A stretch of 64,000 bases of DNA, from positions 6,841,525 to 6,905,524 of the forward strand of contig CAIIXF020000004.1 of NCBI GenBank assembly GCA_903813345.2, given 5' to 3'. Position numbers and translations under genes: made by a program. The notes beneath the pieces were generated by a model. The model did not search any database. It was not told the DNA's origin and worked only from the letters and a program-made list of their open reading frames with translations. This stretch comes from Owenia fusiformis. Its lineage: Eukaryota > Annelida > Polychaeta > Sabellida > Oweniidae. How positions within the stretch are numbered: position 1 is the first letter of the stretch; every line of letters begins with the position of its first letter. This document shows, piece by piece, positions 1-14,500 of the stretch.

Positions 1-154
1 CCCCCTGGGAATTATACACTATATGTAGAAGGCAAATCAATGAGCGGAGTTGGTGGATCTTTATTTTACAACGAAACATCTTTGATATTTGACACAAAAC
101 AAGTATCTGTTTTTATGGAGACGGACAAACCAGTATACAACAAAGGGAATAAAG
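1..154 (+). CDS. Mcr-like exon 1 (partial): end of MG1, start of MG2
   Basis: The frame is open from base 1 and ends at AAAG|GTATGA in phase 1. It contains VFMETDKPVYNKGNK, the conserved entry to MG2. The exon is followed by a 16.9-kb intron. Confidence 0.85.
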
Positions 155-3100
155 GTATGAGCAGTTGTCAATCCCGGTTGTCAATATGTGTGTATTTTAC
201 ATTTAATGAAGTTCCGGGTGGTGTTTGTATACTTTAATCCACTCATTCACACATTTACTATTCAAGTTAATTGAAAGGCATGGAATACCTGAGAACCCAT
301 CAGAAAAGGTATTTAAAGGGTTATCGCTTGTTTAGACAACTCGTGTTAAACTAGTGGTCAAGGACGACACAATGTATCACGATACAGTATTGTTCATCAT
401 TGGAATCTCACCTTTACAGCCCAGTCACATTTATCGTACGGAGGCCGTGCGTTGACCGCAGATCAATTAAATCAGTGTATTTCTGCGGCGAGCGTAGGAA
501 AACTACGCTCGCTTTGCGTCCTCCGTACGGCTTATCCAGTTTTTACAGGCCGCAGGGTCGACGTAGAAATTATGACTCGGAGTTATAGTTTTTGTTCATT
601 TCTGAGGTCGCCGTAGAAATCAACTGGCTCAACAAGATTAAATCATTATTTGTCAATGTTTCACGATCACTTTTCATTTGATATTACACCATAGCACTAT
701 GAATAACATTATAAGTTGTCCCGATGTAAATAAAATGAAAAAAGTATTATTTATCAACAGAAAGTTAAAATTCACCGTGCGGCTGCCGTGGGAAATGTGA
801 CTGCAAAAGTATGAGAGCGCAGAAATTCCACGGCGAGCGTAGAAATGTTACTGGCCGCAGAAATGATAGACCGCAAGGTCGCCGTAGAAAATGTGACTGG
901 GGTGTTATCCAGTTTTTTAAAGACCGCAGGGTCGCCGTAGAAATTATAACTCGGAGTTATAATATTTGTTCATTGCTGAGGTCCCCGTAAAAATCAACCG
1001 GCTCAACAACATTGAATAATTATTTGTCAATGTTTCTCGATCACTTTTCATTTGATATTACATCCTATCACTATGAATAACATTTATAAATTGTCCCGAT
1101 GTAAATAAAATGAAAAAAGTATAATTTATCAACAGAAATTTGAAATTCACCGTGCGGCTGCCGTGGGAAATGTGACTGCAAAAGTATGAGAGCGCAGAAA
1201 TTCCACGGCGAGCGTAAAAATGTTACTGGCCGCAGAAATGATAGACAGCAAGGTCGCCGTAGGAAATGTGACTGGGGTGTTAGCAAAAATAGAACTCCAT
1301 GTGAGAAATCCTGGCTAGAGGCCTGACCCCTTGCAATGGCTTAATCAATCATAATTTTGCAGGATTTGGTTTGAAACCAATTCGGATCAAATACAAAGTA
1401 ATTGAAAACGGCGCAAATGTCCTATACTCCGAAAGATCGTTTTTCTATTCTAAATTTTTAAAACGTTACGAAGGCTTTTAAAATATTCCATTTCTACGCG
1501 GATACTTTTGCAGTCACATTTTCTACGGCAGCTGCACGGCGAGTTTTTGAATTTATGTTGATTTAACGTTAATTCTTCTTTTTATTCTGTCTACGTCAGT
1601 ACAATTTATTAATGTTGTTTGTAGTATTAGGGTAGAGTATCAAATAAAAAGTGCAAGTGAAATATAAGTTGCTGTTGTATCAGTTACCTTACATCAAACA
1701 GTATACGTACTTTGTTGTGTTTACAGCAAATATATGGCCGAAAACTAACATAAAAACTGTTTCCAAAGGAACATTACCCATCAAACCCTACAGCAGACGC
1801 AACTCAACGGCAAACCCAACGTGCGGCCACCGTTGGACCTTTCTGCGGTCTGGCAACGGCCTCTTGATTTCTACGGGGACCGCAGAAATGAACAAATATT
1901 ATAACTCAGAGTTATTATTTCTACGGCTACCCTGCGGCCTGCAAAAAACTGGATATGCGTACGGAGACCGCAGGGCGAGCGTAGTTTTTCTACGCTCGCC
2001 GCAGAAATTCACTGATTTAATTGATCTGCGGTCGACGCGCGCACGGACTCCGTGCGACAAATGTGACTGGGGTGTAAATGTTCATCATGTGTATATTTGG
2101 ACCGTAGAAATCAACAGGTCGTAACCAGGCCGCAGAAGGACTCCGCAGTGGCCGCACTTCGGACTTACGGTCAACTTGCGTCTGCCTAGGGTTTTAATGG
2201 GTAAAGTCCAAGTCACATTTGTCGTACGACGGCCGAACGTCGACCGCAGATCAATTAAATTAGTGAATTCTGCGGCGAGCGTAGAAAAAACTACGGTCGC
2301 CTTGCTGTCTCCATACGGCGTATCCAGTTTTTCACAGACACAGGTAGCTGTAGAAGTGTATAATATTTGTTCATTTCTGCGGTCCCCGTAGAAATCAACA
2401 GGCCATGGCCAGACCACAGAATATGTATATTTAAAAGTTATAGAGGTATCGGAACGTTTATATATAATAAGGTTGCCATATGTAGACGGCTTATCTTCCA
2501 AGGGATATCCTATAAATTCTATAGGTCATCCCAATTATAAGCGAAACCATTTGCTTCGTTCTCCGATTTAGAGACATTTTTGCATTTCTTACAACTTGTT
2601 TAAATTTGAATTTTATTAGTTTGCATGACACAATAACTTTGCATGACACAATAACTGGAATATACAAATAGAGCTTATTTGGATGAGCTGAAATCGATGT
2701 TGAGCATTTTGTCCAGCAACTTGGATGATACTAATTCATGTTGTTGACCGGTGAATTTAATGAGGCATATTGGGCGAATATTGAAGGGTTTTCTTCCTGT
2801 TCTGAATTGACCGATAAGACCTGGCTGCTTTAAATGTTATTTAGGTAATGACACCATACTTACAGTTCTTATTAAATGATGGCTAGGATGAATCCTAGAT
2901 GATGGTAATATATCGTTTGATGTCATAAGTTTGATGAAGCGAGATGAAACAGCAAACCATTTACGATATGAAATATTTGGCAAATACAACAATAATGTCA
3001 ATGTGTAGCCAGAGACATATAACATTTAAAAGTTAATGTAACATATGTGGTACCATGATGTGCCGGGTATGTCCTTGTATTTTAACATTGGTTAAAAGCA

Positions 3101-6100
3101 ACATTGATTTACATTGAAATACCCTCCACAGAGTCGGTCTGGTAACATGACGACAGTGATCCGAAACGAAAGAATAATGGAAAAGGAGCCAATGAGTTTA
3201 TATATACTTTATACTCTTAAAGAAAATAAATAAATTATATGAGATATTGAAAATCCCTCAAACATATTGCAACAACCTGATGACAAAATCAATAGTATGA
3301 TAAAAACAGAGTAGTGTGCGCCAAAACTCCAGAAAATCCCATAAATTGGTGTTGAGGTAGGTTACTATGAAGTGACCCATAGTCTTTATAGATTGACGTT
3401 TAACACAATTCTATTTGTTAAATGTTAAACAAAATAATGATAATGTGTTTGTTTTTTTGTTCACAATTAATTGCACTTCCTCTTAGAGCGGCAGGGCATA
3501 CACCAGTATGAAAATTCGTCAATACAGTTGATCCTTGTGTGACCCCTACAATTATTTACTTTGCCAAAAACTAACATAAGGGTTATTCGGATATATGGAA
3601 ATCATTTGATGGCAAAATAAGAATAATGTCATTGACTTTTGAATAAAAAAGCATTATATATAGTCAGACGTGCCAAATTTTGACCATTATTGTTTTTAAG
3701 AGAATAACCATACCCCAGTGGACTATCTCTACATATCAATAACTAAATTTTGTGAAATTTGCTTTAAATTTGCATTTTTGGAAACACACCTGCTTATACT
3801 GATTCAATTCAAAACCACAAAAGAAAGTAACTCTTTCATGTAAAACTTCGCCAGCGTTACTAAGATTACTAAGTGCAGTCATTAATATGACCTCATATTT
3901 GGATAACCTCTCCTCTGTTATTATTTTTCTTCAAATCAGCAAATTTTATGCAAATCATCATAAAACAGAAACGATTGACTATTATTTTTGAAATGTCAAT
4001 TGATAAAGTATATTGCACTAACTGAATTGTTATGGAAAATTGATTTGACATATTTATCTAAACAAAACAATATCGGTCCATATTTCTTTTTAATGGAATT
4101 GTATCTTTTAAGCTTGTATGTTTAGTTCAGGTGGTAGAGCATCAGAATCTAGACTAGAAGGTCCCAGGTTTGGTTCGCACACAGAGCATTACCATGCAAC
4201 TCCCCGAATGCGTTCTCGGGTCCTTACAGAGTGCCATATTTGCATATTAGAATAGATAGACAATTTCCCCACCCTCTCGCCATATTCTTGTATGAGTATC
4301 TTTAATAATACTAGCAATCTCCAGTTCGAGTGGGTCACAGCAGGCTCACATGACCTTAAAAATAAATACAAATACCTAGATATTGACTTTTTACCTTGAA
4401 TTGACATTAATGACATGAATGTCGCCAAATAATGGGTCACCAAGGGTCACAGCATCCCCCGAGTGCCTTAAAATGCCAAATACCTATAGATATTGACGTT
4501 GACTTTGAGATGATCCTGAATTGAACCATTAAATGATGACTTAGACTTCATGTTACCTTATCAAGAGTCGCCAGGGGCCACAGCACGACATCAGCCTACA
4601 CTGAGTTCCCTTATAGAAACTGTGCATGTGATCATGTCCTTAGCTAAACTCTGCTATAGGCTGGCATCAAGAATCCATTGTAATTAACCGCCATTCTAAT
4701 TTTTGAAATATAAACCACGGATGTGTCACAAATTGAAGTATTTAATTAGAAAATTAATTTTGTCTATTCAATTACCTTTCCAGAAGTACCAAAAACTTCT
4801 AAATCGGTGCAATATACCCTACACATTGATTGACAGCAATTTGCAACCCTCTCATAAACATTCACATTTGAAACTGAATTTGACATCTTCTTACATAATT
4901 AAAGAAATAACTGAAGTTTGCCCAATGATGCTGTTTATACGAAAATATTCAGGAGTTCAACCTGAGTATTATGATATAAATACCTATTTTCTTTCATTTT
5001 TTACGAACAATTTGCTCTGGCCACACCTGATCGCTTAAATATTTTAGTTCACATCTTGTCACGTAGTAGGTGTTTGTATGTTATTTTACCCATTATTGTA
5101 TTTCATGTCAATCAAATAAACGGTGAATCTTTACGACTTTTACACGATATTAAGTGCCTCAAAGTGTGCGCCAAAGTTTAAAACTGCGCAGGTGCAGCGC
5201 TCTCGCTAACATATATAAAGAGATTACAAGGTACAGGCTTCAGAGGTAAGTCAGGAAGGTGAACAATCTTCGTCCCATGTTGATTTCCCGTATAATCGTA
5301 AACATGCAAGTTTCACCATTGGAATTGAAAATTACTATTAGATATACTTTGTAGATGTTATTAATGAGCTATTAAGTGTATGCATCAATCAAATGGCTTA
5401 AATGGAACATATAAAAAGTATTTGTGTTTTGTTTCCCAGGGAATCGTATTCCGATGTAGTACACACATAAATATTTCTAAATAGTTTTTGCATTAAATTG
5501 TTATCAATCAGTCAACATTACATAAAATACCGTGTTTTTCTACAGAAAGTCTTCAATGACTGCTTTAAGAGAAAAGCATTGTTGAATTCAGTTCTCCATA
5601 TCGATACCAATCCTTTGATGTTTATTGTTTCATGTTGATAAAAATATGGCAATTTTTAGAAAAAGATTAATAATTCATAATTGAAAGCTTACTCAATGCT
5701 ACTTGAGAACAGAATCTTGCTTCACATGGATTTGAGAAATTATTGGCATACATGAAACTATTTAAAACATAATTTACATTATTCAAAAGCGAATAGGGTC
5801 AATGATTCCCAGTCCTCTGAACTTTGAAAAAATTAAAATATCTGGGTATTAACCCATAAATAATCCTTGAAAATGAGAAATATTTTTGGGGATTGTCATA
5901 TAACAAAGATGAACATTTAAGTTTAAGTCACAGATAGGTATCTCTATTTGTGTTTTTGATGACGTCACTCATTAATGTAGCTTTTTAATAAAGATGTGTA
6001 ACATTAATAATTGCTCCTGTTTTATCTATCTTATGGACTAACGGACAGGGAAATGCTTGAAAAAACTCCCCCGATTCATTCTACAAACAACTCCCCCTCC

Positions 6101-8543
6101 CCTCCTTTTTAGGAATTTTGACCCGCTACGCTACGTGCATGGGGATGGTTTATTTTGTCCGAGATGAAGCAGCTTTTACGTTAAAAACGAATTGCGTGAA
6201 ATAATCGGTATTTCTAAGTAAAAAAAACATTCTCCAGGGTCGTCCTAAAATTAGGCAGTGTAAGCTCCAAATTGGACTTGTTAAAAACTCCTTATGTTTG
6301 AATTTTCATTTGTATAACTAGCAATGAAAGTACTTGAAAATCGTCATGCACATGTAAACCAATGCGGAATGGTTGGTTCAGGAAAAGTCATTAAACATTA
6401 AAGTTCTAGCTTCTAAGTCATGTTTGAAAATCATTTTTTTGTCAGTTGTTTTATGCTTTAGCACACATGTAGGTAGAACATCATCTAATGTAGGCTTAAG
6501 TCGGCACGTGTTGCACGTGTAGCACCACCAAATTTGGAAGTTTCAATTTGCCCAACAAGTGCAACACGTTTTTGGGAGATAGGTTCGATTCCTAAATCTT
6601 CTCTAATAATCTGAAAATAATATCAAAACAAAATGGTTCGAGCGTTTCTAAAATTGTGTACATAATCGACGGAGCGTTTCGAGGGAAACAAGCGACTTCT
6701 TGAGAACAAGTAATGGAACTGAACTGGAATTTCAACAAATAAGAATATAGTTTGTGATCTACTACGTTAACAGAAAGATTGACGTTTTCATATAAATACT
6801 ACTTTAATTCGTATTAAATTTGTCAACTTCAGATTCGTTCGATCTAAACTATGGAGCTTTAATCAAGCAAATATCATTGTACTATCAGAAGTTGAATAAA
6901 TAAGATCTTTACTCAGGTTATTGTTCATCGAATGGTACATAATATGCCACCATAATGTTTGATATGTAAGAGAAGCGAGTAAAACAATATTTACGGCCAC
7001 CGAGATATCTTCATTGGCCGCCATTTTATTTCTCTCCGTAGCGTTTTCGCTTGAATGAAACGCTCCGCCCCGCATGCGGGAGCTTTTGGGATATACACCG
7101 TGTATCCATACAGCAAATGTTAGACACTTTAGCAAGATGGTGTAGCAAATGGAGAATGACAGTTAACATCACAAAAACCAATGTAGTCCATTTCCGTCCT
7201 AAATCTGTGCAACGATCACAGTTTAACTTTATGTATAACGACAATGCTATCAACGTATCAGACAAATACAAGTATCTTGGCCTTTGGTTCAACGAGCATT
7301 TAGACTTTACCCAGATGGCTACCTCTATCGCACAGGCAGCAAGTCGCGCTCTAGGTCTAGTAATTGCCAAGTACAAGGCAAATGGTGGTATGCCATTTAA
7401 GTGCTTTACAAGACTGTACGATAGTTTAGTCACACCAATTTTGGAATACGGTGCAGAAGTCTGGGGATTTAAGGAGTATGCATGTATTAATACTGTTTTT
7501 CACCGAGCCTGTAGAGCATTTCTTGGATTAGGCAGGTATACACCCAACCTTGCTGTCCAGGGCGAGATGGGGTGGACCTCACCATTTGAAAAACAGATGA
7601 AGAAAAACCATAAGTTTAACTTGCGACTTCAGTCCCTTAGCCACAATAGGTTGACCAACCGTATTTACCATTGGAATGTTTTACGTGCTAACAGTGGAAA
7701 GAAAAACACCTTATACCACCTGAGGCAGGTTTACGATTCTCTCCAGGTTAATGATGACGACCCGGTGTCGGCGATTGTGTCACCTCTGGAACGTCAAGTG
7801 CAGAACAACTGGCAAACAAGACTCTGGGACGATTCAAAGCGGCAACAAGGTCAAGGAAACAAACTCAGAACTTTTAGAACCTATAAACATGACATAAAAA
7901 CAGAAAGATATGTTACATCAACGCTTTCTATCTCTCAAAGAAAGGCATTTGCCTCAATAAGATGTGGTGTAGCACCAATAAGAATAGAAACTGGTCGGTA
8001 TGAAAGGCTGCCAGTTGATGAAAGGGTGTGTCCCTTATGTGATATTGCAATTGAAAACGAAAGACATGTAATTCTGAACTGTTCTCGTTATAAAGATATC
8101 CGTTTAGACTTGTATGCAAACGTTTCTACTATTGTAACTGGTTTCATGAATTTAGATGAAGAGAGTAAATTTCAGTGTTTAATGTCTAATGACAGAATTT
8201 GTCTTTTCACAGCAAAAGCCTGTGACCGGATGCTTAAGCGACGGGAACATTTTATTTACAAAACCTGATTAATATGTTTTTACAAAAGTGTCTTATAGGC
8301 CCATAGGGGGCCTGGGGTGATTTTAACAGTGTACTATTGTTTTAAATATGTAATTGTATTTTAACTCATGACACTATAATAAAATTAAAATAAATAAATA
8401 AATAAATAAATAAAAATATAAACAGTCAATGAAATAAAGAATAAATGAGTTCCTTTAATTTCATAAAAAAATTCCGATCTCGCCCTGCTGCATGAAATCG
8501 TCTCGAATGGTGTCACTCATCCATTACGTAGGTTTGTTTCTCA

Positions 8544-8581
<38 letters not shown>

Positions 8582-11500
8582 TTTTAATTTTTTTTTTTTT
8601 TATTCATCAAACATAAAATGTATACATATAGGTGAAATATTATACAAGTCACTCCATTACCCATTCATTCACATTCTCCACTCATACCATCATACTGTTA
8701 AAATCCATTTTCATTTTTAAACAATAATCTAAATATGCCTTAAAGTTGTAATAATTTGGAGGCTCTTGTTGCATTTTCTTATTATATAAGTAGTACTTTC
8801 CTATAATAATTACCATATTTTCAAAATCACTCCATTTTGGGCTACCAAATACTACTGTAAGCAGAGAAAAATTTTCGAGATCTTTTAATGTATTATCTAT
8901 TATTGATTTCCAAAACTGTTTCGTATAATCACAATTAAAGAAGATGTGGTCACAAGTTTCTATGTTCACATGGCAAAACTCACACATTGGTGAAGGTGTT
9001 ATTTTGTATTGAAATAGTTCACTGTTTGTATACAAAATATTGTTTATGAGCTTATATTGAAATGCCTTATGTTTTGAATATGTCAGGGTTTTATGAAAGT
9101 GTTCATAGTAAAATGACCAATCTTCTTCTTTAATATGATATTTATCTGATAAAGTGTGTTTTGCTGTTGGATATTCTGCAATAGCTTCCAGCAATATTTT
9201 ATAAAATTCTCTAGATGTACATTCTAAAAAGTTGACTTCTGTATCGTTTTTTATTACCATTATATTTTCTAGAGATACCTGGTCATTCATATTTCCATTC
9301 GGTACTCTTAACCAATCTGATGGTATTGCCTGAATGAGGCCAAACCATTTTAGCATATAATTGTGTGAGAGTCCAGTTTGCATTTTGACCTGATTCCATG
9401 ATTTAACCATTCCATTAAGCATAACATCTTTGATTCTTAGAAAACCTTTATCATAAAATTCCTTCCAAAATATTGATTTATTTCTGATGACAATGTTCTC
9501 ATTATTCCAAATTATTTCATCCAATGTATTTTTCTTTGGTCTCCTTAAAAGCTTATATGCCTTTAAAATATTATGATAAAATCTTGGGCTAATTGCATTT
9601 AGTTTATTTATGTCAAAATTGCAGTTTAGTAAAAGTAGAAGCCCGCCATATTTATGGAGATAATGATTTGGAATAATTGTCCATTGTGATTCCTTTTTAG
9701 TATCCTTTAAAAGCTTTTGGGCCCATCTTAATTGAGAGGTTTGAATTTTGGTTTTGAGGTCGCTCATGTTGAGTCCACCTTTTTTAATTGTTGAAATAAG
9801 TGCTTTTCTTTTAATCTTGTCATTTCCGTTCCAAATAAATTTAAAAACAATTCCGTTTATTTCCTTTACATAACAATCATCTGTTTCAATAACTGAACTA
9901 ATAAAGCTAAATTTTGACAGCCCAAAAGTTTTTACGATCTGTATTTTACCTAAAATTGTCAAATTTCTACTTTGCCATAGGCTCAATACCTGCTTAAGGT
10001 GATTAATTGTCGACCTAAAATTTTTCTCTGCTTTGAGCTTTCTATCATAATTAAAATACACTCCAAGAATTTTAATTTCTTGAACTTGTTTCAAATGTTC
10101 AATGTCCCAAATTTGATCTTTAAATCTTCCTATTGTAAAGAGTTCAGTTTTGTCTAAGTTTGTTTTAAGGCCACTGCATTTTTCAAAGCTATCAAGTACT
10201 TTCATTGACTGCAGTATGGAGTTTTTATCCCTAACAAACAACGTCATATCATCTGCATATATGCTCAGTTTTATTTCTTTATTACCAATTTGAATTCCTT
10301 TTATTAATACATCATCTCTTATATTTTGGGCTAGAAACTCCACTGCAATGATGAAGAGTACTGGTGATAATGGATCACCTTGTTTAATTCCCTTTTCTAT
10401 TTTAAATTTTTCCCCGCAGAACCCCAAATTCATAACTTGGGCAGTTATATTACAATACAATATTTTAACCCATGAAATAACATATTCTCCGAAATTTAGT
10501 TTTTCTAAAGCTTTTATTAAAAAATCGTGGCTTAGAGAATCAAAGGCCTTGAGAAAGTCAACAGCTACGAAAGCGCCCCCTATATTCTCATCTTCTGTAT
10601 AAAACATCATGTCATCTATTAATCTTATAATTTCAGCCATTTGTCTTTCTTTTATGAATGCTGCTTGATCTGATTTAATTAATTTGCCTAATACAGATTC
10701 AATGCGCTTGCACATAACTTTGGAAATAATTTTTGCATCCACATTTATTAATGAAATCGGACGTTGATTTTTTAAAAACATGACATCTCTTCCTTTTTTC
10801 GGAATGAGTTTCATAATGATTTCTCTCTGAGAAACTGACATTTCCTTTTTATTAAATGTGAAACCTATAGAATTCATAAAAGTTGTTTTTATTTTTTCCC
10901 AAAATGTAGAATAAAATTCAATAGTAAGACCATCACTTCCGGGGGACTTATTATTTTTAAAAGTTTGAAGAATTTTATAACATTCTTGCTCTGTGATTTG
11001 GCATTCCATAGACAATTTTTCCTCCTCGGTTAGCTTAGGAATATTTTTATTTTCTAAGAATACATTTGCATTTTTATTATATACATTTGCGTTTGATTTT
11101 GAATAAAGCTGTTTATAAAATTCCTTGATTTTATTTTGAATTGTTTTAAAATCTTTAGAAATTACTCCATTTGCATTTTTTAATTGTGTTATGTTACTTT
11201 TTGCAGCATTTTGTTTCTCTAATCGAAGAAAATATTTTGAGCCTTTCTCCCCTTCAACAAAATCTTGAGATCTTGATCGAATTTTCTCACCTTGTGTTAC
11301 ATAGTCAAAATGAGTCTCAAGCTGTAATTGGCATTCGTAGTATGCATTTTTAATTTCTATGTCATTTGGATTTTTATCTAAATTGCTCTGTAGCATATTA
11401 AGTTTATTTTCTAGGTCACATTTGTTTTTCTTTCTAGCCTTTGCCCTCTTCTTTGAATAAGCAATGGTAAAATGTCGTATTTTGTATTTAATAAAATCCC

Positions 11501-14500
11501 AGACAACTCTTTGGTCTTCAATTTCTGTAACTTCATTTAACCATTTGGGAATATTTTGCTCAAGTTCATGTTTAAAATCAATGTCATTCGAAAGGCTATT
11601 ATTATACCGCCAGTGGTTTGGGCCTGGTTTTTTATTTATATTGTTAAAATAAATGACTATAGGAGAATGATCCGACTTAATACCTGTATCTATATCAATC
11701 TTCTCAACATTATGTTGGAGGTTATCTGAACACAGCCACAAATCTAACCTACTCATTATTGTAGGATTTTTCTGACGCCAAGTGTATCTTTTTCTGTTAG
11801 GGTTTCTAAGACGCCATAAATCAACCAAGTCTAAATTAAGCATGAATGTGTCAAAAAAATCGATAATCTGTTTATTAACTTTATGATTTCCACCACTTCT
11901 ATCAAGATCTGCACTGAATATGATGTTGAAATCGCCGCCTATTATTAAATTAGTGTCATCGTTTGTGAAATCTTCTATTTTACGCGCGAATTCTGTCCAA
12001 AATGGAAGTTTTTCTTGTTCGATGGTTGGCCCATAAACATTTATCAAAAGAAAGCGTTCATTTTGAATCTCAGTGTCTAAAATAAGAAACCGCCCATTTT
12101 TATCAGAAATTTGTCGTTTGACCTTAATGTCAAGAGAGTCTTTTATTAATATCATTACTCCTCTACTTTTAGAGGACCCGTGTGAAAAATATATATCACC
12201 TTTCCAGTTATTATTATATGTATTTTCGATTTCATGTGTACTGTGGGTTTCTTGTAAAAAGGTAATGTCTTTGTTTTTACTTTTTACCCAATTCATAACC
12301 GTATCCCGTTTATTTTGATTCACCAAGCCCCTAACATTAAAAGATAGCATATTAAAATTCATCATCGATCTAGCGCCTGTTCATTTTGTGATTTAAACTA
12401 TAAAAATATGTAGTATTAAATAATTTATATCCAATATATACTTTTAGGCATATGATTAGTTTACAACAGTATCGTATCACAAAAATAACATATTTGTACA
12501 ACATTACTAAATATTCATTCACTCCTATCAAGTTCAGACATTCCATTCTCACATACACATTCATTATATTCTTAACAATAGTCCTTCAATAACCAGTTGA
12601 TGAACTATTTTCCATTAAAGTCTCTGTGGGCTCCTCCATCGAAAGATATTAGTCTTTCCTCAAGGTTATTGGTATTCTGGATACATCTGTGCTCTTGTAT
12701 GTTCTATTGTCCAAATGTAGTGTGTCTGCTATCATAAATGCTCGTTTTCCCTGATTCCGCGCTTCTTTCATATACGGGTAGAGTGCCTTTCTCCTCATGT
12801 TGATCTCTTTACAAAAGCTTTCATCCATTCTGTATGGGGAGTCTTTGCAGTTTCGTCGAGCGTCCCATACCAGCTTTTTATCTTTGAACCAATGGAATTT
12901 TGCTGTAATTGGTCTGCTTTTATTTGCTGATCTATCATTTTGGTTTCTTTTCCCCAGACGATGGACTCTTTCGAATTTTATATCTTTCGCATCTATTTTG
13001 AGTTGTTCATTAATCATCTTCCTCACTTTTAATTCACAATCTTCATCTTCTGATTCCTCTATATTGTAAAAGTGAATGCTGTCTCTCCTAGAGTATGTGT
13101 CTTGATCAAGAACTTTGTCCGATAAGGTATCGTATGCAATTTTCGCTCTTTTCAAATCCATTGTCATCTCTGTTATACGACTATTAAGCTCTGTGATCGT
13201 TTTCTTGTTCGCATTCGTTGACTCAATTGTTTTCTCCAGCTTTCCATCCACGAAGTTTATAGACCTATTGATCTCATCCACCTTTTTGTCCAAAGTGTTC
13301 ATTAAGTCGGCTTTATTTTCTTTAAGCGTATCCAGAACATCTTTAACAGCATCTGAAAGTGTATCTTTGATGATAGGTGTGATTGCTTCAGTAACAATTT
13401 GAGTCATGGATTGAACAAAATTTTCATCCTTCAGTAAATCTTCGCCAGATATTTTCTTAGGTGGCATCTTAAAGGTATATGTACTAGATAAAGCACTTGG
13501 TGTTGTGTGTTCAGTCCGTAATTATATGAGTAGGTATCACTGAAATAGAACGCAGTGTATATCCATATGTTGTCTGCATTCGGTTTACATTGTTTCTCAC
13601 TCTTATTAATGATAGTAATGGCTCTAACTTATATTATTAGTGAACATTTAAAATTGAATAAATACTTGTCAAATTATGATCGAAACAAAACTAAAATCCT
13701 GTCTTCGCAAGGGACAGTTCGAAAACTTATGAGTATCTTGAATTTCACAAATCTTCCTCTACTGTGTGAGTAATAACACATAGTCTAATTCTTATCTTTC
13801 TCTTAGCCACAGATTAATATAAACAACATTATTATTGGAAACAAGGAACAAGTATCTCGTTTATAAACAAACTTGCTTTTCCTTATGATATGATCAACTA
13901 TGCCAGAATGCGACGTTTGTATGCCAATTGAGACACATTTATGCCAAATCATAATTAAGCGTATTCCAAACTCTCTTTTCCTAAGGAATACCAAAATACC
14001 GCATTCGCTATACTGAGCTAGAAATATTGTAAACATACAATCAACTCAACTCTGTGAAATCATAACAATCACAGAGTTGATTGTGTAATAAATGTACTGT
14101 CTATTTGTATAAACAATTATACCGATGAGGAATCTTCGGTCTCAGGAAAGAAAGCTGGATGATTTTGCCACACCAAACTTGGCACCAGTTTTCTATTCTC
14201 TGAGACCGACGATTCCATCATCGGCTAATTTAGTTGGCTAATTTTTAGTCGGCTAATATCATTAACTAATTAACAAAAATAAAACCAGCAGACTATAAAA
14301 AGAAATGTTCCAATGAATTAATTAGAATTAACATTAAGATTTTGACAAAGAGCACGCTAAGAAAGATATTAAGACATGGAATATAAAAACTATTGTAAAA
14401 AAGTAAAAAGTAAAAAATAGAATAAAATATGAATCAATAAGCAAATAGAGAATTTATGTGAACTTTATATCTGATAGATATAAAAAGACTAACAACTGCA

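Larger units (their letters stand above)
8549..13589 (-). mobile_element. Full-length L1/Tx1-superfamily LINE
   Basis: A 5.04-kb insertion in antisense inside Mcr-like intron 1. On the - strand it has a 122-bp 5' leader, ORF1 (12649-13467), a 283-bp spacer, ORF2 (8682-12365), a short 3' leader with AATAAA, and a long A tail (T run from about 8548). A 15-bp target duplication frames it exactly. Both open frames are intact, so the insertion is recent and could be autonomous. Confidence 0.9.

Noticed and set aside
1651-2124. 157-codon open frame on the + strand, and the 138-codon frame at 2085-2501 on the - strand
   Set aside because: Both run through inverted MITE copies; the shared FLRSPQKF/CGHRW-type words are palindrome read-through, not a protein family.
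4120-4185. A functional tRNA gene
   Set aside because: It has A- and B-box-like words but no consistent acceptor and anticodon stems; a SINE head is more likely.
7026-7433. 135-codon open frame on the - strand
   Set aside because: It is antisense to the LINE reverse transcriptase and has no recognisable family.
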